64,000 bases of DNA from Billgrantia zhangzhouensis (GTDB taxonomy: Bacteria > Pseudomonadota > Gammaproteobacteria > Pseudomonadales > Halomonadaceae). Numbering within the stretch: the first letter of the stretch is position 1; the number at the start of each line of letters is the position of its first letter. The translations under genes and the position numbers were made by a program. Shown here piece after piece: positions 18,249 to 27,309 of this stretch. The stretch is from assembly GCF_021404465.1 (NCBI RefSeq), contig NZ_JABFTT010000001.1, positions 248,001-312,000 of the forward strand, read 5' to 3'. The notes under the pieces were generated by a model. It worked only from the letters and a program-made list of their open reading frames with translations. It was not told the origin of the DNA and searched no databases.

Positions 18249-19142
18249 ATGATATCAGACGTGCTTGATCCAGCGTCGCTCAGGATGTTCGTTTCCGTCT
18301 GCCAGCACGGCAGTCTCAGTCGGGCTGCTGCAAGCGCCGGACGCAAGCAATCCGCGCTCAGTGCTCAGGTTCGCCGTCTGGAGGATGCGCTGGGTCAACG
18401 ACTGTTGCGGCGCACAGGACGTGGCGTCATACCGACAACCGAGGGCGAGTTGCTGCTGGGCTATGCCAAACGCCTGCTGGCGCTCGGTGAAGCCGCGGCC
18501 GCACATCTCAGCGAGAGGAAGGTGACGGGAACGGTTCAGATCGGTCTTTCCGAGGATGTCGCCCTTGCAGCGCTTCCATCGGCAATGGGGCGGTTAAAGC
18601 GCATCTGTCCGCAGCTCCATCTCAATATCACGGTCGATGAAGGGACAATACTGGGTGAGCGCTGGAAGAACGGCGCCTTCGATATCGCCATCGGGGCGAG
18701 CTCTGCCTTCGATGCAGAGCCACTGCATACATGGGATATCGAATTGAATTGGGTCAGTGCGATCGATCTCGATCTCGACCCCGACCAGCCACTGGATGTC
18801 ATTGTCTATGCCGAGCCGTGCTCATGGCGCCGGGCGATGTTCGACGCTCTGGCCAGTGCGGACCGCGACTACCGCGTGACGGTGACCAGCTCCAATATCG
18901 GAGCCATCAGGGCAGCGGTCGAAAGCGGCCTTGGGGTAGCACTATTGACGCCCGACAGCATGAGCGAAACGACGATGAAAGCCGTCCGCCTTTCCGACGA
19001 GCAGGACGGGCGCCTAGTCGTTAACTATGGTCTTTTCGCCAGACACGTCAGAAACGACAACATTCAGACCACGGTGGAGTTGCTGCGAGAAGGTCTGCAC
19101 TCGCTCACGCTGCCGCAGCGGGGTAGCTACGCCAAGGCGTGA
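18249..19142 (+). CDS. LysR-family transcriptional regulator
   Basis: 297 residues. The N-terminal HTH is SLRMFVSVCQHGSLSRAAAS and the recognition segment QSALSAQVRRLEDALGQRLL. The effector domain starts at about residue 90 (GTVQIGLSEDVALAALPSAM). The start ATG at 18249 leaves 97 bp to the divergent quinone reductase at 18151, which is probably its target. The gene ends just before IS30 debris. Confidence 0.85.
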   Translation: MISDVLDPASLRMFVSVCQHGSLSRAAASAGRKQSALSAQVRRLEDALGQRLLRRTGRGVIPTTEGELLLGYAKRLLALGEAAAAHLSERKVTGTVQIGLSEDVALAALPSAMGRLKRICPQLHLNITVDEGTILGERWKNGAFDIAIGASSAFDAEPLHTWDIELNWVSAIDLDLDPDQPLDVIVYAEPCSWRRAMFDALASADRDYRVTVTSSNIGAIRAAVESGLGVALLTPDSMSETTMKAVRLSDEQDGRLVVNYGLFARHVRNDNIQTTVELLREGLHSLTLPQRGSYAKA

Positions 19143-19163
19143 AGGACGAGGCAGCCCCTGTCC

Positions 19164-19459
19164 CGCACGCCATTCGCCGGTCACGAAGCGGTAGCCAAGG
19201 CGGTGAGCGCCGCGATTTATTTTTGTGATCCCTACTGCTCTAGCCAGCGTGGTAGCAACGAGAACACCAATGGCCTAGTGCGGCAGTATTTCCTCAAGGG
19301 AACGGACTTCCGATAGGTCACCGACATGAGCTGCGCAAGGTGGTCAAGAAGCTGAACGACCGCCCTCGAAAGCGCCTCGGCTATCGGACACTGGCACAGG
19401 TGTTCCTGGGGAAGTACTCAGGAGCGCTGGACACCGCAGGTGCTGCACTTATTGCTTGA
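19164..19459 (+). pseudogene. IS30-family transposase, 3' remnant
   Basis: The stretch reads TPFAGHEAVAKAVSAAIYF, then SSQRGSNENTNGLVRQYFLK, matching the catalytic-core end of IS30 transposases (NENTNGL-RQY--KGTD). A stop (TAG) follows FR, then a frame shift, then KKLNDRPRKRLGYRTLAQVF, the family's C-terminal signature. With a stop, a frameshift and no N-terminal half, it is inactive. It starts 22 bases after the LysR stop. No intact inverted repeats were found. Confidence 0.85.
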
Positions 19460-19524
19460 GCGAAAGGCCCCCTTCTCAATCAGGCCATATCATGAACCGT
19501 TGAAGCTCTGAAAAAAAGCCTAGC

Positions 19525-19911
19525 TCATTCATTGTTAGCTATAACCGTGAACGCCTCTACGTTTGGGCAGAATTCACGACAGACCTCAGTTCCAGCATGG
19601 TCACGCATGGCTCGCCAGCAGTGCCCGACCCTCCTGCAGATATTGCAAACAGACTCAAGGCCTTCCAGACTCGATTTGTTCAATTTATGAGGTGAAAAGG
19701 CGAAGGTCTTCATCATTGCAGGCAATAGCACCTCAGCAGCCCGGAAGTCAGGACAACGCCGTTCATCCAAGGTGCATGCCACGACTCGTTCAAGTGGCGG
19801 GCTTATTGGATAATCTAAATCGTAGATCATCTCCTTTATGACCTCGGGGGCATGGAGTCGAAGCTCGCGAAAAGTCCGCATTCCTTGAAAGTAATCATTC
19901 ATTCTTTTCAT
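19525..19911 (-). CDS. DUF6455-like small cysteine-motif protein
   Basis: 128 residues from the ATG at 19911, preceded by AAGGGAGA; a GTG two codons earlier is possible. The C-terminal half carries CNICRRVGHCWRAMRDHAGT and then CREFCPNVEAF, a four- to five-Cys pattern typical of the DUF6455 family, which may bind a metal or Fe-S cluster. The N-terminal half has no motif. The gene stands alone and its function is unknown. Confidence 0.6.
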   Translation of the reverse strand: MKRMNDYFQGMRTFRELRLHAPEVIKEMIYDLDYPISPPLERVVACTLDERRCPDFRAAEVLLPAMMKTFAFSPHKLNKSSLEGLESVCNICRRVGHCWRAMRDHAGTEVCREFCPNVEAFTVIANNE

Positions 19912-20233
19912 CTTCACTCTCCCTTGGCTACCTTGGCGGTATCAAGACACCGCTGACATTGAGCATAAGGTAAGGATGTTTTGACTGGATTGATAGAGAT
20001 CAAGTTTGGTTAATTCTATCCGCATAAATCCAGGTTTACCGCATTTATATTTTGCTTAGCTGACGACAGAGGAGTTTCTTCCTGAATAACCAGTTTTATT
20101 AACGATGGCCAGTTTTGACACTGTTTATTTCAAAAGTCTCAATGAAGCATGGGCTATGGATTTTTCAGCTAATAATCCCCTGATCACGCCTGGCTTTAGC
20201 TGCACAAGAAGTATCGAGATCAGGGGAGAGCCA
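19912..20233. other. 322-bp AT-rich gap with a terminator-like inverted repeat
   Basis: No gene was seen. CCCCTGATC at 20177-20185 pairs with GATCAGGGG at 20218-20226 (9-bp arms, 32-base loop), just beyond the end of the TRAP operon. It may help end that transcript. The rest should hold the promoter of the DUF6455-like gene. Confidence 0.4.
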
Positions 20234-21523
20234 TTACAGACGAGCGGGTAGCCAGGTAACCAAGGCTGGGAAGGTGTAAGTTAGAGCCATCGTAAGGACA
20301 ATCAAGCCGATAAAAGGCCAGGCTGCGGCGTAAATTTCCTTCAGACTAACCTCGCTAGGACTCGAAGCGCTGAGGGTGAACAGAGCATAGCCGAAGGGGG
20401 GGGTGATAGCTCCCAAAGTGAGGTTCAGCAGGAAAAGTGTCCAGAACACAAGCGGATCGAACCCGAAGACGGCAACCAGCGGGGTGTAAATCGGGATGAG
20501 TATCAACATTAGTGCTATCTGATCCAGGAACATGCACAGCACGAAAGGTATCAGCATCAACAATATTAGAGCCGCTAGCATCGAAAGTTCCATAGCCGTG
20601 AGGAAGGCTATCAGTTCGTGGGTGAAGCCGGAGAAGGCCAATAATTGGGTGAGAATCTTTGAGGCTGCCATGATCAGTAAGATCATGGATGACATCAGCA
20701 CAGCTCCCTTCAAGGCATCGACCACCATCTCTACTGTGAGCTTGCGGTAAATCGCTGAGACAATCAGGGCGCCCACGACGCCGCAGGCGGCAGATTCGCT
20801 GGGTGTGGCGATGCCGAGCAGAATCAATCCCAAGACCGAGAAGATCACGAGGGAAAACGGCATCAGTGAGATAATGGCTTTCCAGAGTGGGCGCCGTAAG
20901 CGGCTCTCATTGCGCTCAAGGTCCCGGCTAGGATCGAGGTGAAGTTGCACCTGGACATAAAGAAAGAAGAGTAGCCCCGCGAGGAGGCCCGGCAAGACAC
21001 CGGCAGCGAGTAGAGCTGAAATTGAGGTACCCGAGAGCATGCCGATCAGCACGACGAGGAAGCTAGGAGGTATGATCGGGGCTAGGCAAGAACCTCCAAG
21101 GATGAGGCCCGCAAGCAAGCGGCGATCGCCACCACGTTTCATACCCTCGACCATAACGGTGCGGCCTAGCATGGCGGCTACGGCGACAGCTGATCCAGAG
21201 AGGGCGCCAAGAAGCACCGAAATTACTACAACAATGACATATTGCCGGCCGCGGATTCGGCCGATGATGTCGTCCACTGCGTCGAAAAGAATGGCAATGC
21301 AGCCTGAGCGGAAGAGCAGCTCCCCCATGAGAATAAACAGCGGCACCGTGACCAGTTCGCCTGTGGTGACAGTATCAAGTATCGACGCTGAGAAGAGCGA
21401 CAGCATTTGCGGGCCCATCAGCAGGATGGCTGCGATGATGTTGAAACCGAAGAAAGCAGCAAAGACGGGAACGCCGATGATGAAGAGTCCCGCTAAGGTG
21501 AAGAATCCGGCATAGATCGCCAT
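20234..21523 (-). CDS. TRAP transporter large membrane subunit (DctM type)
   Basis: 429 residues, the usual length for a DctM/TRAP large permease with about 12 helices. Family features are LFILMGELLFRSG, LGALSGSAVAVAAMLGRTVM, GGSCLAPIIPPSFLVVLIGM and the C-terminal LTLGAITPPFGYALFTLSAS. It couples sodium flow to uptake of an acid delivered by the binding protein. It follows the small subunit by 3 bases and completes a P-Q-M set whose substrate is probably the acid degraded by the enzymes upstream. Confidence 0.92.
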   Translation of the reverse strand: MAIYAGFFTLAGLFIIGVPVFAAFFGFNIIAAILLMGPQMLSLFSASILDTVTTGELVTVPLFILMGELLFRSGCIAILFDAVDDIIGRIRGRQYVIVVVISVLLGALSGSAVAVAAMLGRTVMVEGMKRGGDRRLLAGLILGGSCLAPIIPPSFLVVLIGMLSGTSISALLAAGVLPGLLAGLLFFLYVQVQLHLDPSRDLERNESRLRRPLWKAIISLMPFSLVIFSVLGLILLGIATPSESAACGVVGALIVSAIYRKLTVEMVVDALKGAVLMSSMILLIMAASKILTQLLAFSGFTHELIAFLTAMELSMLAALILLMLIPFVLCMFLDQIALMLILIPIYTPLVAVFGFDPLVFWTLFLLNLTLGAITPPFGYALFTLSASSPSEVSLKEIYAAAWPFIGLIVLTMALTYTFPALVTWLPARL

Positions 21524-21526
21524 GTG

Positions 21527-22051
21527 TCAGGCTCCTTCGGTAGGCTCGGAGGTATAGGCGGGGTACTCAGCGCAAAGGGCGGCGATGCCTGTCCGCAAGA
21601 CATGGAATCCTGAGGAGGCCAAGCCGTACAGGATGAGCGCAAATAACCACCATCGCGGGATCGGATAGGCAGCAGCAGTGGTCGTGCCGGAGGCCCAGGC
21701 GTCAGCTAGACTACGCGTCAAGAGCCAGCTGAGTATGGCGAGAATTGTGCAAGTCAGAGCTGAAGCCAGGACGGTCGCAGCCTTCCGCAGGGTGGGTGAT
21801 GTCAACAACGATGGCAGGATATCCATACTGACATGCAGCCCACGTCTGGTAACCGCAGGGGCGGTGACAAAGACAGAGACTACAAGCAGATAGTTTGACC
21901 AATCCGATACCCAACTGATTGGAGCACCGAGGAAATAGCGAGACATCGTGCCCATGAAGATGAGCAGGGCGATCAAGGCCAGGGCAAGCAGCCCGGCATA
22001 GAGTCCTATTTCGCTGATGGCGTCGTGGGTTTTCGTGAGCAGGGGTAGCAT
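21527..22051 (-). CDS. TRAP transporter small membrane subunit (DctQ type)
   Basis: 174 residues with four predicted membrane segments and the DctQ pattern MSRYFLGAPISWVSDWSNYL, then TRRGLHVSMDIL. It pairs with the large permease 3 bases downstream and lies 66 bases after the binding-protein gene, so all three are one operon. Confidence 0.88.
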   Translation of the reverse strand: MLPLLTKTHDAISEIGLYAGLLALALIALLIFMGTMSRYFLGAPISWVSDWSNYLLVVSVFVTAPAVTRRGLHVSMDILPSLLTSPTLRKAATVLASALTCTILAILSWLLTRSLADAWASGTTTAAAYPIPRWWLFALILYGLASSGFHVLRTGIAALCAEYPAYTSEPTEGA

Positions 22052-22117
22052 GTGGTAAACCTCTCATTGACATGCCGGGTCGTGCTTCTCGGGGCACGAT
22101 CCCGACACATCATCGCT

Positions 22118-23089
22118 TCAGTCGAGCAGCCCGGCCGCTTCGACTATGGCGTGCAGCGCTTCAGTGGCATTCGGGTTGCGTGTCGCCGCGAAACTCCAGG
22201 CGCCGTTGACGATGGCCTCGGACAGGGTATCGGCGACCTCGGCCTCGAGAGTCAAGAACTCCATACCGGCAGCGGCCATCTTGTCGTGCTCTTCTGCATT
22301 AAGGCGCTCATAGGTGTCAGGCACCTCGTGTTCGAGCACTTCCGCTTGGGCCTCGAAAATTGCCCGAACTTCCTCGGATAACCCATCCCAGAAGGCGGCA
22401 TTGGCTACGATGATATGGGGTGCGGAAGCTCCGGCATCGAAGTACTTGTCAGTGGCCTCAGAGAAGCCGTAACCTGCCGCTCCCGCAGCCGGGAAAAGTG
22501 CTCCATCCACCACACCACGCTCCAAAGCACTGAACATTTCGGCTGGAGACATTACTACCGGCGTGCCACCAATGGAGGTGATGTAGGGGTGCTGGGGGGG
22601 AAGAGCGCGGATTTTCAGGCCCCTCAGATCGCCGTCGCTCGACAGGTCGCGATTGAGATAGATCCAGTAGCCATGGGCCAGTGGCACCGAGATGGCATGC
22701 ACGCCGAGGCTAGCATAAGTTTCTTGGATCACCTCCATTGCCCCACTTTCACGAAAAGCCTTAGCGTCGGGGCGGATGCTCTCCAGGCCAGTCAGCAGGG
22801 TTGCGGAGCCGGTGTGGAACCCGGGATAGGTGCAGAGAACTTGGAAGATGCCTTGGCGGGTGGGTTCCAATTGCTCTAATGGCGGAATAGTCTCGGGGCC
22901 CATTGTCTGGACCTGGATCTCACCATTCGAAGCTTCCTCGAGCAGTTCGGCGTAGCGATCACAGATTACGGTGGAACCGGGATAGCGGTCGTCCCAGGTC
23001 TTGAGCATTCGAACCTGCGTGGTGGCTTGGGCCGTAACGGCGGTCACAGTCAGCACTGTGGCGGCAAGAAGGGTTGTGATTGTTTTCAT
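22118..23089 (-). CDS. TRAP solute-binding protein (DctP type)
   Basis: 323 residues. A signal peptide covers residues 1-22 (LLAATVLTVTAVTAQA cut site), so it is periplasmic. The mature part follows the DctP fold, including ALPPQHPYITSIGGTPVVMS and the helix EMFSALERGVVDGALFPAAG, where the family usually has an Arg-containing carboxylate clamp and Q-G-V-x-D-G. It lies 72 bases downstream of the maleate isomerase and in the same direction, so it probably imports the cluster's organic-acid substrate. Confidence 0.88.
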   Translation of the reverse strand: MKTITTLLAATVLTVTAVTAQATTQVRMLKTWDDRYPGSTVICDRYAELLEEASNGEIQVQTMGPETIPPLEQLEPTRQGIFQVLCTYPGFHTGSATLLTGLESIRPDAKAFRESGAMEVIQETYASLGVHAISVPLAHGYWIYLNRDLSSDGDLRGLKIRALPPQHPYITSIGGTPVVMSPAEMFSALERGVVDGALFPAAGAAGYGFSEATDKYFDAGASAPHIIVANAAFWDGLSEEVRAIFEAQAEVLEHEVPDTYERLNAEEHDKMAAAGMEFLTLEAEVADTLSEAIVNGAWSFAATRNPNATEALHAIVEAAGLLD

Positions 23090-23161
23090 GACTGCCTTAC
23101 CTCTAGTTTGTTGCCGGACTACCGGCTGTTTGGGTGTAAGGGTAATTCGTGCAAGGGGGCG

Positions 23162-23920
23162 TTAGACCGACGCCACCGCTTCGGACAGGATGGCACCCGC
23201 ATTCGGGGCCACCGGCTCCAGCCGCATGGCCTTGAGCATCGAACGGACCGTGCAGGCTGCGGCTGAAGTCACCGGTATGCCCAGGCGCGCCTCGACCTGT
23301 GCCAGTGCCGCCAGTGACGGCATCTGGACACAGGCCGAGAGCACCACGGCGTCGACGCCCTTGGTGTTCAAGCGTTTGACATCTTCAGTAAGTGCCATCG
23401 GGTCGCGCGCGGCAACGGCTAAGTTATCCTCGATCTCCAGTGCGAGGCTGTCCTGGATTTCAAACCCTTCGCTCTCGATGTATTTGGTGACCTTGGCGGC
23501 CAGTGGCTTCATGTAGGGCATGAGGAGGCTGACTCGCTTGACGCCCAGCGCCTTGAGTCCCTCTACCAGCGCGCCGGCTGAGGAGATGACGGGAATCGAT
23601 TTCCCTTCTTCGACAGCCGCCCCCTCCAGCCTGGCCTTGGAGGTCCGGTGATAGCCGAGTCCCTGACTCATGATCGCCACGAGACAGGCGTAGCCCATCA
23701 CGTCGACATTGGCATCCGCGAGCTCACGCGCGCAGCGCAGGGAGTCATGGTCCATCGCGGCCAGCTCTTCCGGGGTCACCTTCTTCATGCGCATCCGACT
23801 GGAATGAAAGGTGAAGCGCTCCGGGCGGATGGCCTCCCGCTGCCGGAGCATCGCGGGGATCTCGGTTTCCATGGTGATATTGGAAGAGGGCACGATCTGT
23901 CCGATTCGATAGGTTCTCAT
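23162..23920 (-). CDS. Maleate cis-trans isomerase (Asp/Glu racemase superfamily)
   Basis: 252 residues. Maleate isomerase converts maleate to fumarate for entry to the TCA cycle. The N-terminus RIGQIVPSSNITMETEIPAM and the segment PERFTFHSSRMRMKKVTPEE are highly characteristic of this enzyme. Both catalytic cysteines are visible, in GYACLVAIMSQG and VLSACVQMPSL. The start overlaps the thioesterase stop by 4 bases. Its presence shows that the upstream enzymes release maleate, as pathways through gentisate hydrolysis or dihydroxypyridines do; which one applies is inference. Confidence 0.85.
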   Translation of the reverse strand: MRTYRIGQIVPSSNITMETEIPAMLRQREAIRPERFTFHSSRMRMKKVTPEELAAMDHDSLRCARELADANVDVMGYACLVAIMSQGLGYHRTSKARLEGAAVEEGKSIPVISSAGALVEGLKALGVKRVSLLMPYMKPLAAKVTKYIESEGFEIQDSLALEIEDNLAVAARDPMALTEDVKRLNTKGVDAVVLSACVQMPSLAALAQVEARLGIPVTSAAACTVRSMLKAMRLEPVAPNAGAILSEAVASV

Positions 23921-24417
23921 GGCGATTTCTCCGCATGCAGGAGGTGGGCGTCGGCATAGGCCGCGATTCGGGCTCTCAGCGCGTCAGGCAGGGGCACGGC
24001 GGACCAGCTGGCTCCATCGACGGTGACCGGACTGATGCGGGCGAGAAAGGCGACCGGGCCTGGATGTTCAACGGTGACCCTTGTAGCCGTGACGTGGAGA
24101 TCGAAAGTGCGCGAGCGGATCTCACCGACTCGCACCTCCATGTCGAACTGGGTATCGACTGGCAGGGGGGAGCGAAAGTCGAGTTCAACACCTCGCACCG
24201 GGAAGCGCACCCCGAGGCCCGACTTTGCACTATGGAGCGGTCCGCCCAGCATCAAACTAATGAATGCTTCATGAGCAGAAATGGTGTAATCGAGGAAGCG
24301 CGGTGTATAGACGATTCCGGCTGGATCGCAGTCCCCCCAGCGTACCACGCGCCGAATGATCAGCGGTGCATCACCAATGACTGTTTCCGTCGAGGGGAAA
24401 AAAGAGTAGGACGTCAT
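23917..24417 (-). CDS. 4HBT-type acyl-CoA thioesterase
   Basis: 166 residues of the hotdog-fold 4-hydroxybenzoyl-CoA thioesterase type. RRVVRWGDCDPAGIVYTPRF carries the catalytic Asp of that class (D-x-A-G-x-V-x-x-x-x-F/Y). It overlaps the monooxygenase upstream and the isomerase downstream by 4 bases each, so all three are translationally coupled. It most likely removes CoA after the aryl-CoA is hydroxylated. Confidence 0.82.
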   Translation of the reverse strand: MTSYSFFPSTETVIGDAPLIIRRVVRWGDCDPAGIVYTPRFLDYTISAHEAFISLMLGGPLHSAKSGLGVRFPVRGVELDFRSPLPVDTQFDMEVRVGEIRSRTFDLHVTATRVTVEHPGPVAFLARISPVTVDGASWSAVPLPDALRARIAAYADAHLLHAEKSP

Positions 24418-25559
24418 TCGGTTAATCTCATGCGTTCAGCCTCGAGGGCCTTCATGAAAGCGGGGTACTCGGACGCGACGCGCACCGTGTCGACTCGGCT
24501 GGTGCGCGTCAGGTAGTCCAAGGCGAAAGCGTGGGGGGTGTCGGCTTGTTGCATGTGCCGACTCATCTCCTCGTACCAGGTGTAGCTCTCCTGGGCCGCG
24601 CCGATCAGCTTGTCGGCGGCTGGCTTGCGGGTGGCCACGTAGGTGGCAAGTGCCGCCTGGATATCACCCTTTGTCTCCAAGGCCTGGACCAAGGCAATGG
24701 AGTCCTCCATTGCTATTCTTGTGCCCGAGCCAATAGAGAAATGCGCCCGCCGTACAGCGTCTCCGATCAGTACCCGGTGACCGTACGTCCAGTGGTCATT
24801 CCAGACCGGCTGGAAGTTCCGCCATTCGGATTTGTTGGAGATGAGCGGGACACCCTGCAGCTCTTCGGCGTAAAGCTCTTCCACAAAGGCTTGCCGCTCA
24901 TCCTCGGTCATCTCGCCGAAGCCGCAGCCCTCCCAGGCGGCGCGATCGCACTCCATGACGTAGGTACACATACGATTCGTATAGGGGTAGTAATGCGCAC
25001 AGAAAGCGCCTCCTCCAGCGTTGCGGAAGCTTAGCGTTGGGCGGTCATGCACACGCTCGGCGCCGTACCAAGCGAAGGAGTTGGAAAGCTGGCTGTCATG
25101 GGTGCCGAAGGAGTGGGAATAGGTACGCCGCAAGGTGGAGTTTGCGCCGTCGGCACCCACCAGCAGGTCGGCATCCTCTAAGGCTTCGACATCTTTAATG
25201 TCGTCATGGTGGCTGACATGCACACCGACTTCTGCGCAGAGTTCTTGCAGTACCTTGAGTAGTTGCAGCCTTTCGACGGCGCCGCCATACGCTTTACCAC
25301 CGATTGAGACGGCCTGTCCGTTCAGGATAATTTCCTGATTGCCGAGCCGCTTGGTGATGCCGCAGAGCCGGGCGAAACTCTCGGTATCCGCCTTTTCCAG
25401 TCGAGCAAGGCCTGAACCGGCGAGGACGACGCCGAAGCCGAAGGTGGCGTTGGGCGCATTCCGCTCATGTACATGGACTTCTACCTTACCGAGGCGCTTA
25501 CGGGCGAGATAGGCGAAGTAGAGGCCTGAGGGGCCACCACCGAGAACACTGATCTTCAT
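24414..25559 (-). CDS. FAD-dependent aryl-CoA monooxygenase, salicylyl-CoA 5-hydroxylase-like
   Basis: 381 residues. The N-terminal FAD motif is MKISVLGGGPSGLYFAYLAR, the DG motif ADLLVGADGANSTLRRTY, and GD appears in GHRVLIGDAVRRAHFSIGSG. The overall look (LGGGPSGLYFA, then FGFGVVLAGSGLARLEKAD) is that of the flavin hydroxylase part of salicylyl-CoA 5-hydroxylase and anthraniloyl-CoA monooxygenase, without the reductase-like C-terminal half of the latter. It overlaps the thioesterase gene and lies 49 bases after the ligase gene. The expected job is ring hydroxylation of an aryl-CoA using NAD(P)H and O2. The exact substrate is not known. Confidence 0.78.
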   Translation of the reverse strand: MKISVLGGGPSGLYFAYLARKRLGKVEVHVHERNAPNATFGFGVVLAGSGLARLEKADTESFARLCGITKRLGNQEIILNGQAVSIGGKAYGGAVERLQLLKVLQELCAEVGVHVSHHDDIKDVEALEDADLLVGADGANSTLRRTYSHSFGTHDSQLSNSFAWYGAERVHDRPTLSFRNAGGGAFCAHYYPYTNRMCTYVMECDRAAWEGCGFGEMTEDERQAFVEELYAEELQGVPLISNKSEWRNFQPVWNDHWTYGHRVLIGDAVRRAHFSIGSGTRIAMEDSIALVQALETKGDIQAALATYVATRKPAADKLIGAAQESYTWYEEMSRHMQQADTPHAFALDYLTRTSRVDTVRVASEYPAFMKALEAERMRLTE

Positions 25560-25608
25560 TTTGTCACCCAGTCAATTATTGGTGATATTTATGCGCTTAT
25601 GTATCAGG

Positions 25609-27288
25609 TCAAGTGCTTTCGGAAACCCCAGAAGCCTCGCCCTCTAGTGTCGCCTCGATACGCTGTCGCAGGATGGCCTTGTTGAGCTTGCCAACTTTGG
25701 TTAAAGGGAGCGCATCGATGATTTCAATGCGTTCGGGCCATTTGAAGATCGCAAGCCCCGCTTCCTTGAGGAAGGCACCGAGTTCCTTGACGCTTGGTGG
25801 GGTCGTGCTGGGCTCCACTACTGCGTAAAGGCAAATGCGTTCTCCATGGGTGGGCGAGGGCATACCCACCACTGCAACATCTATGAAAGCGGGATGGGCC
25901 ATGACGGCACGTTCGACCTCCTCGCAATTCACTTTTTCGCCGGCACGGTCTACAACGTCCTTTATGCGGCCCTCGAAGGAGTAATATTCCTGACCATCTA
26001 TCCGGTGACGCAGCATTAGATCACCGGAGCGGTAGAAGCCATCGCTGGTGAAGGTTTCCGCGTTGCGCTCCGGGGCATTGTAATAGCCACGGATGGTGTA
26101 GGGGCCGCGCACGGCGAGTTCACCAATCTGGCCCTCGGTGACTTCGTTCTCGGTCCCCGGCTCGAGTAACCTAACCTCGTCATGCTCCGATATTGGGCGA
26201 CCGCAGGTACCGAAGCGGATAGCCTCGCTGTCACCATGGCGGGTGAACATGATGGTGCCCTCGGTCATCCCGAAGATGTGATGACCTTCTACGCCCATCG
26301 TGCGGGTTACATCTTCGGCGGCGTCGGTGGAGAAGATTTCACGCAGTGCGTCGGTGGGGATATGTCCTTGGGATATTTCTGTCTTCATGCGCATGATGAT
26401 CGGCTTGGCGGCGCCCATGATCGTGGGCCGCAGGGTGTTGTGTACCTCGCGCATCGCCTCTTGGTCGACCCGCGGCGTGGCAATGACCGTGCCGCCGTTC
26501 ATGAGGAAGGGGCCCCAACCGCAGCCCATGTTGAGGTTGTGGGCAAAGGGCATGGGGACGAATAGACGGTCTTGTGTATTCCAGCCCTTGAAGTTCCAGG
26601 CTTGGCGCATGTTGTAGAGGTATTCTGAGTGCATCCGCGGGATGATCTTGGGCACCCCGGTCGTGCCACCCGAGAGCTGGAAGGCGGCTACCTGCCAGGG
26701 GTCCTGGGGCACGGCCTCGAGCCCGGCGAGTGCCTCGTCCAGGACTTCCGACATTAGCGTCGCCAGGTCGATAGCACCCTCACCGGGGATGCCTCGGGTC
26801 GAGACGATCAGCTCAAGTCCTTCTACCTCTTTCTGCATCTTCTTGGCGAAGGCATGGAAGTCGAACTTTGTCTCGTCGCTTTCGATGAAGTGGGCCTTGG
26901 CGCCACCGAACGCGGCGAGATAGCCGATCTCCGCCTCACGGTGAGCGGCCAGGGTGCAGATCGGGATGATTCCAGCCTTCCAGCAGGCGAGAAAGGCAAT
27001 GAGCGTCTCCGGCTTGTTGGTGAGCTGAAAGATAACTCGATCGAGTGGCTTTAACCCCTGCTGAAGGAGCCCCTGGGCGACCCTATCAGTCGTCGCATCC
27101 AGCTCAGAATAGCTTATCTGGCCGTCGAGCCAGAGGATGGCGGGACGCTCGGCATGCTGCCGGGCCGCTGCGCGAAAACCGTCGGCTAGCGTCTCAGCGG
27201 TAATGGTGCCGGACGCGTGCCAGCGCTCGAGGTCGGCGGCTGGCGGATAGACGACACCGGCCATGGGGTGCTGTGGTTGGTAGGTCAT
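25609..27288 (-). CDS. Aryl-acid AMP/CoA ligase, EntE/DhbE-like
   Basis: 559 residues of the ANL superfamily. Motifs: AFQLSGGTTGVPKIIPRMHS (ATP loop), FGMTEGTIMFTRHGD (A5), YRSGDLMLRHRIDGQEYYSF (A7) with GRIKDVVDRAGEKVNCEEVE (A8), and the C-terminal catalytic Lys in LPLTKVGKLNKAILRQRI. The sequence is closest in look to 2,3-dihydroxybenzoate/salicylate-AMP ligases. Next to a CoA-hydroxylase and thioesterase it is probably a catabolic arylate-CoA ligase rather than a siderophore enzyme; no NRPS is present. It follows the alpha/beta hydrolase by 21 bases in the same transcript. Confidence 0.85.
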   Translation of the reverse strand: MTYQPQHPMAGVVYPPAADLERWHASGTITAETLADGFRAAARQHAERPAILWLDGQISYSELDATTDRVAQGLLQQGLKPLDRVIFQLTNKPETLIAFLACWKAGIIPICTLAAHREAEIGYLAAFGGAKAHFIESDETKFDFHAFAKKMQKEVEGLELIVSTRGIPGEGAIDLATLMSEVLDEALAGLEAVPQDPWQVAAFQLSGGTTGVPKIIPRMHSEYLYNMRQAWNFKGWNTQDRLFVPMPFAHNLNMGCGWGPFLMNGGTVIATPRVDQEAMREVHNTLRPTIMGAAKPIIMRMKTEISQGHIPTDALREIFSTDAAEDVTRTMGVEGHHIFGMTEGTIMFTRHGDSEAIRFGTCGRPISEHDEVRLLEPGTENEVTEGQIGELAVRGPYTIRGYYNAPERNAETFTSDGFYRSGDLMLRHRIDGQEYYSFEGRIKDVVDRAGEKVNCEEVERAVMAHPAFIDVAVVGMPSPTHGERICLYAVVEPSTTPPSVKELGAFLKEAGLAIFKWPERIEIIDALPLTKVGKLNKAILRQRIEATLEGEASGVSEST

Positions 27289-27309
27289 GATCTCTTCCTG
27301 CGGTGTAAC

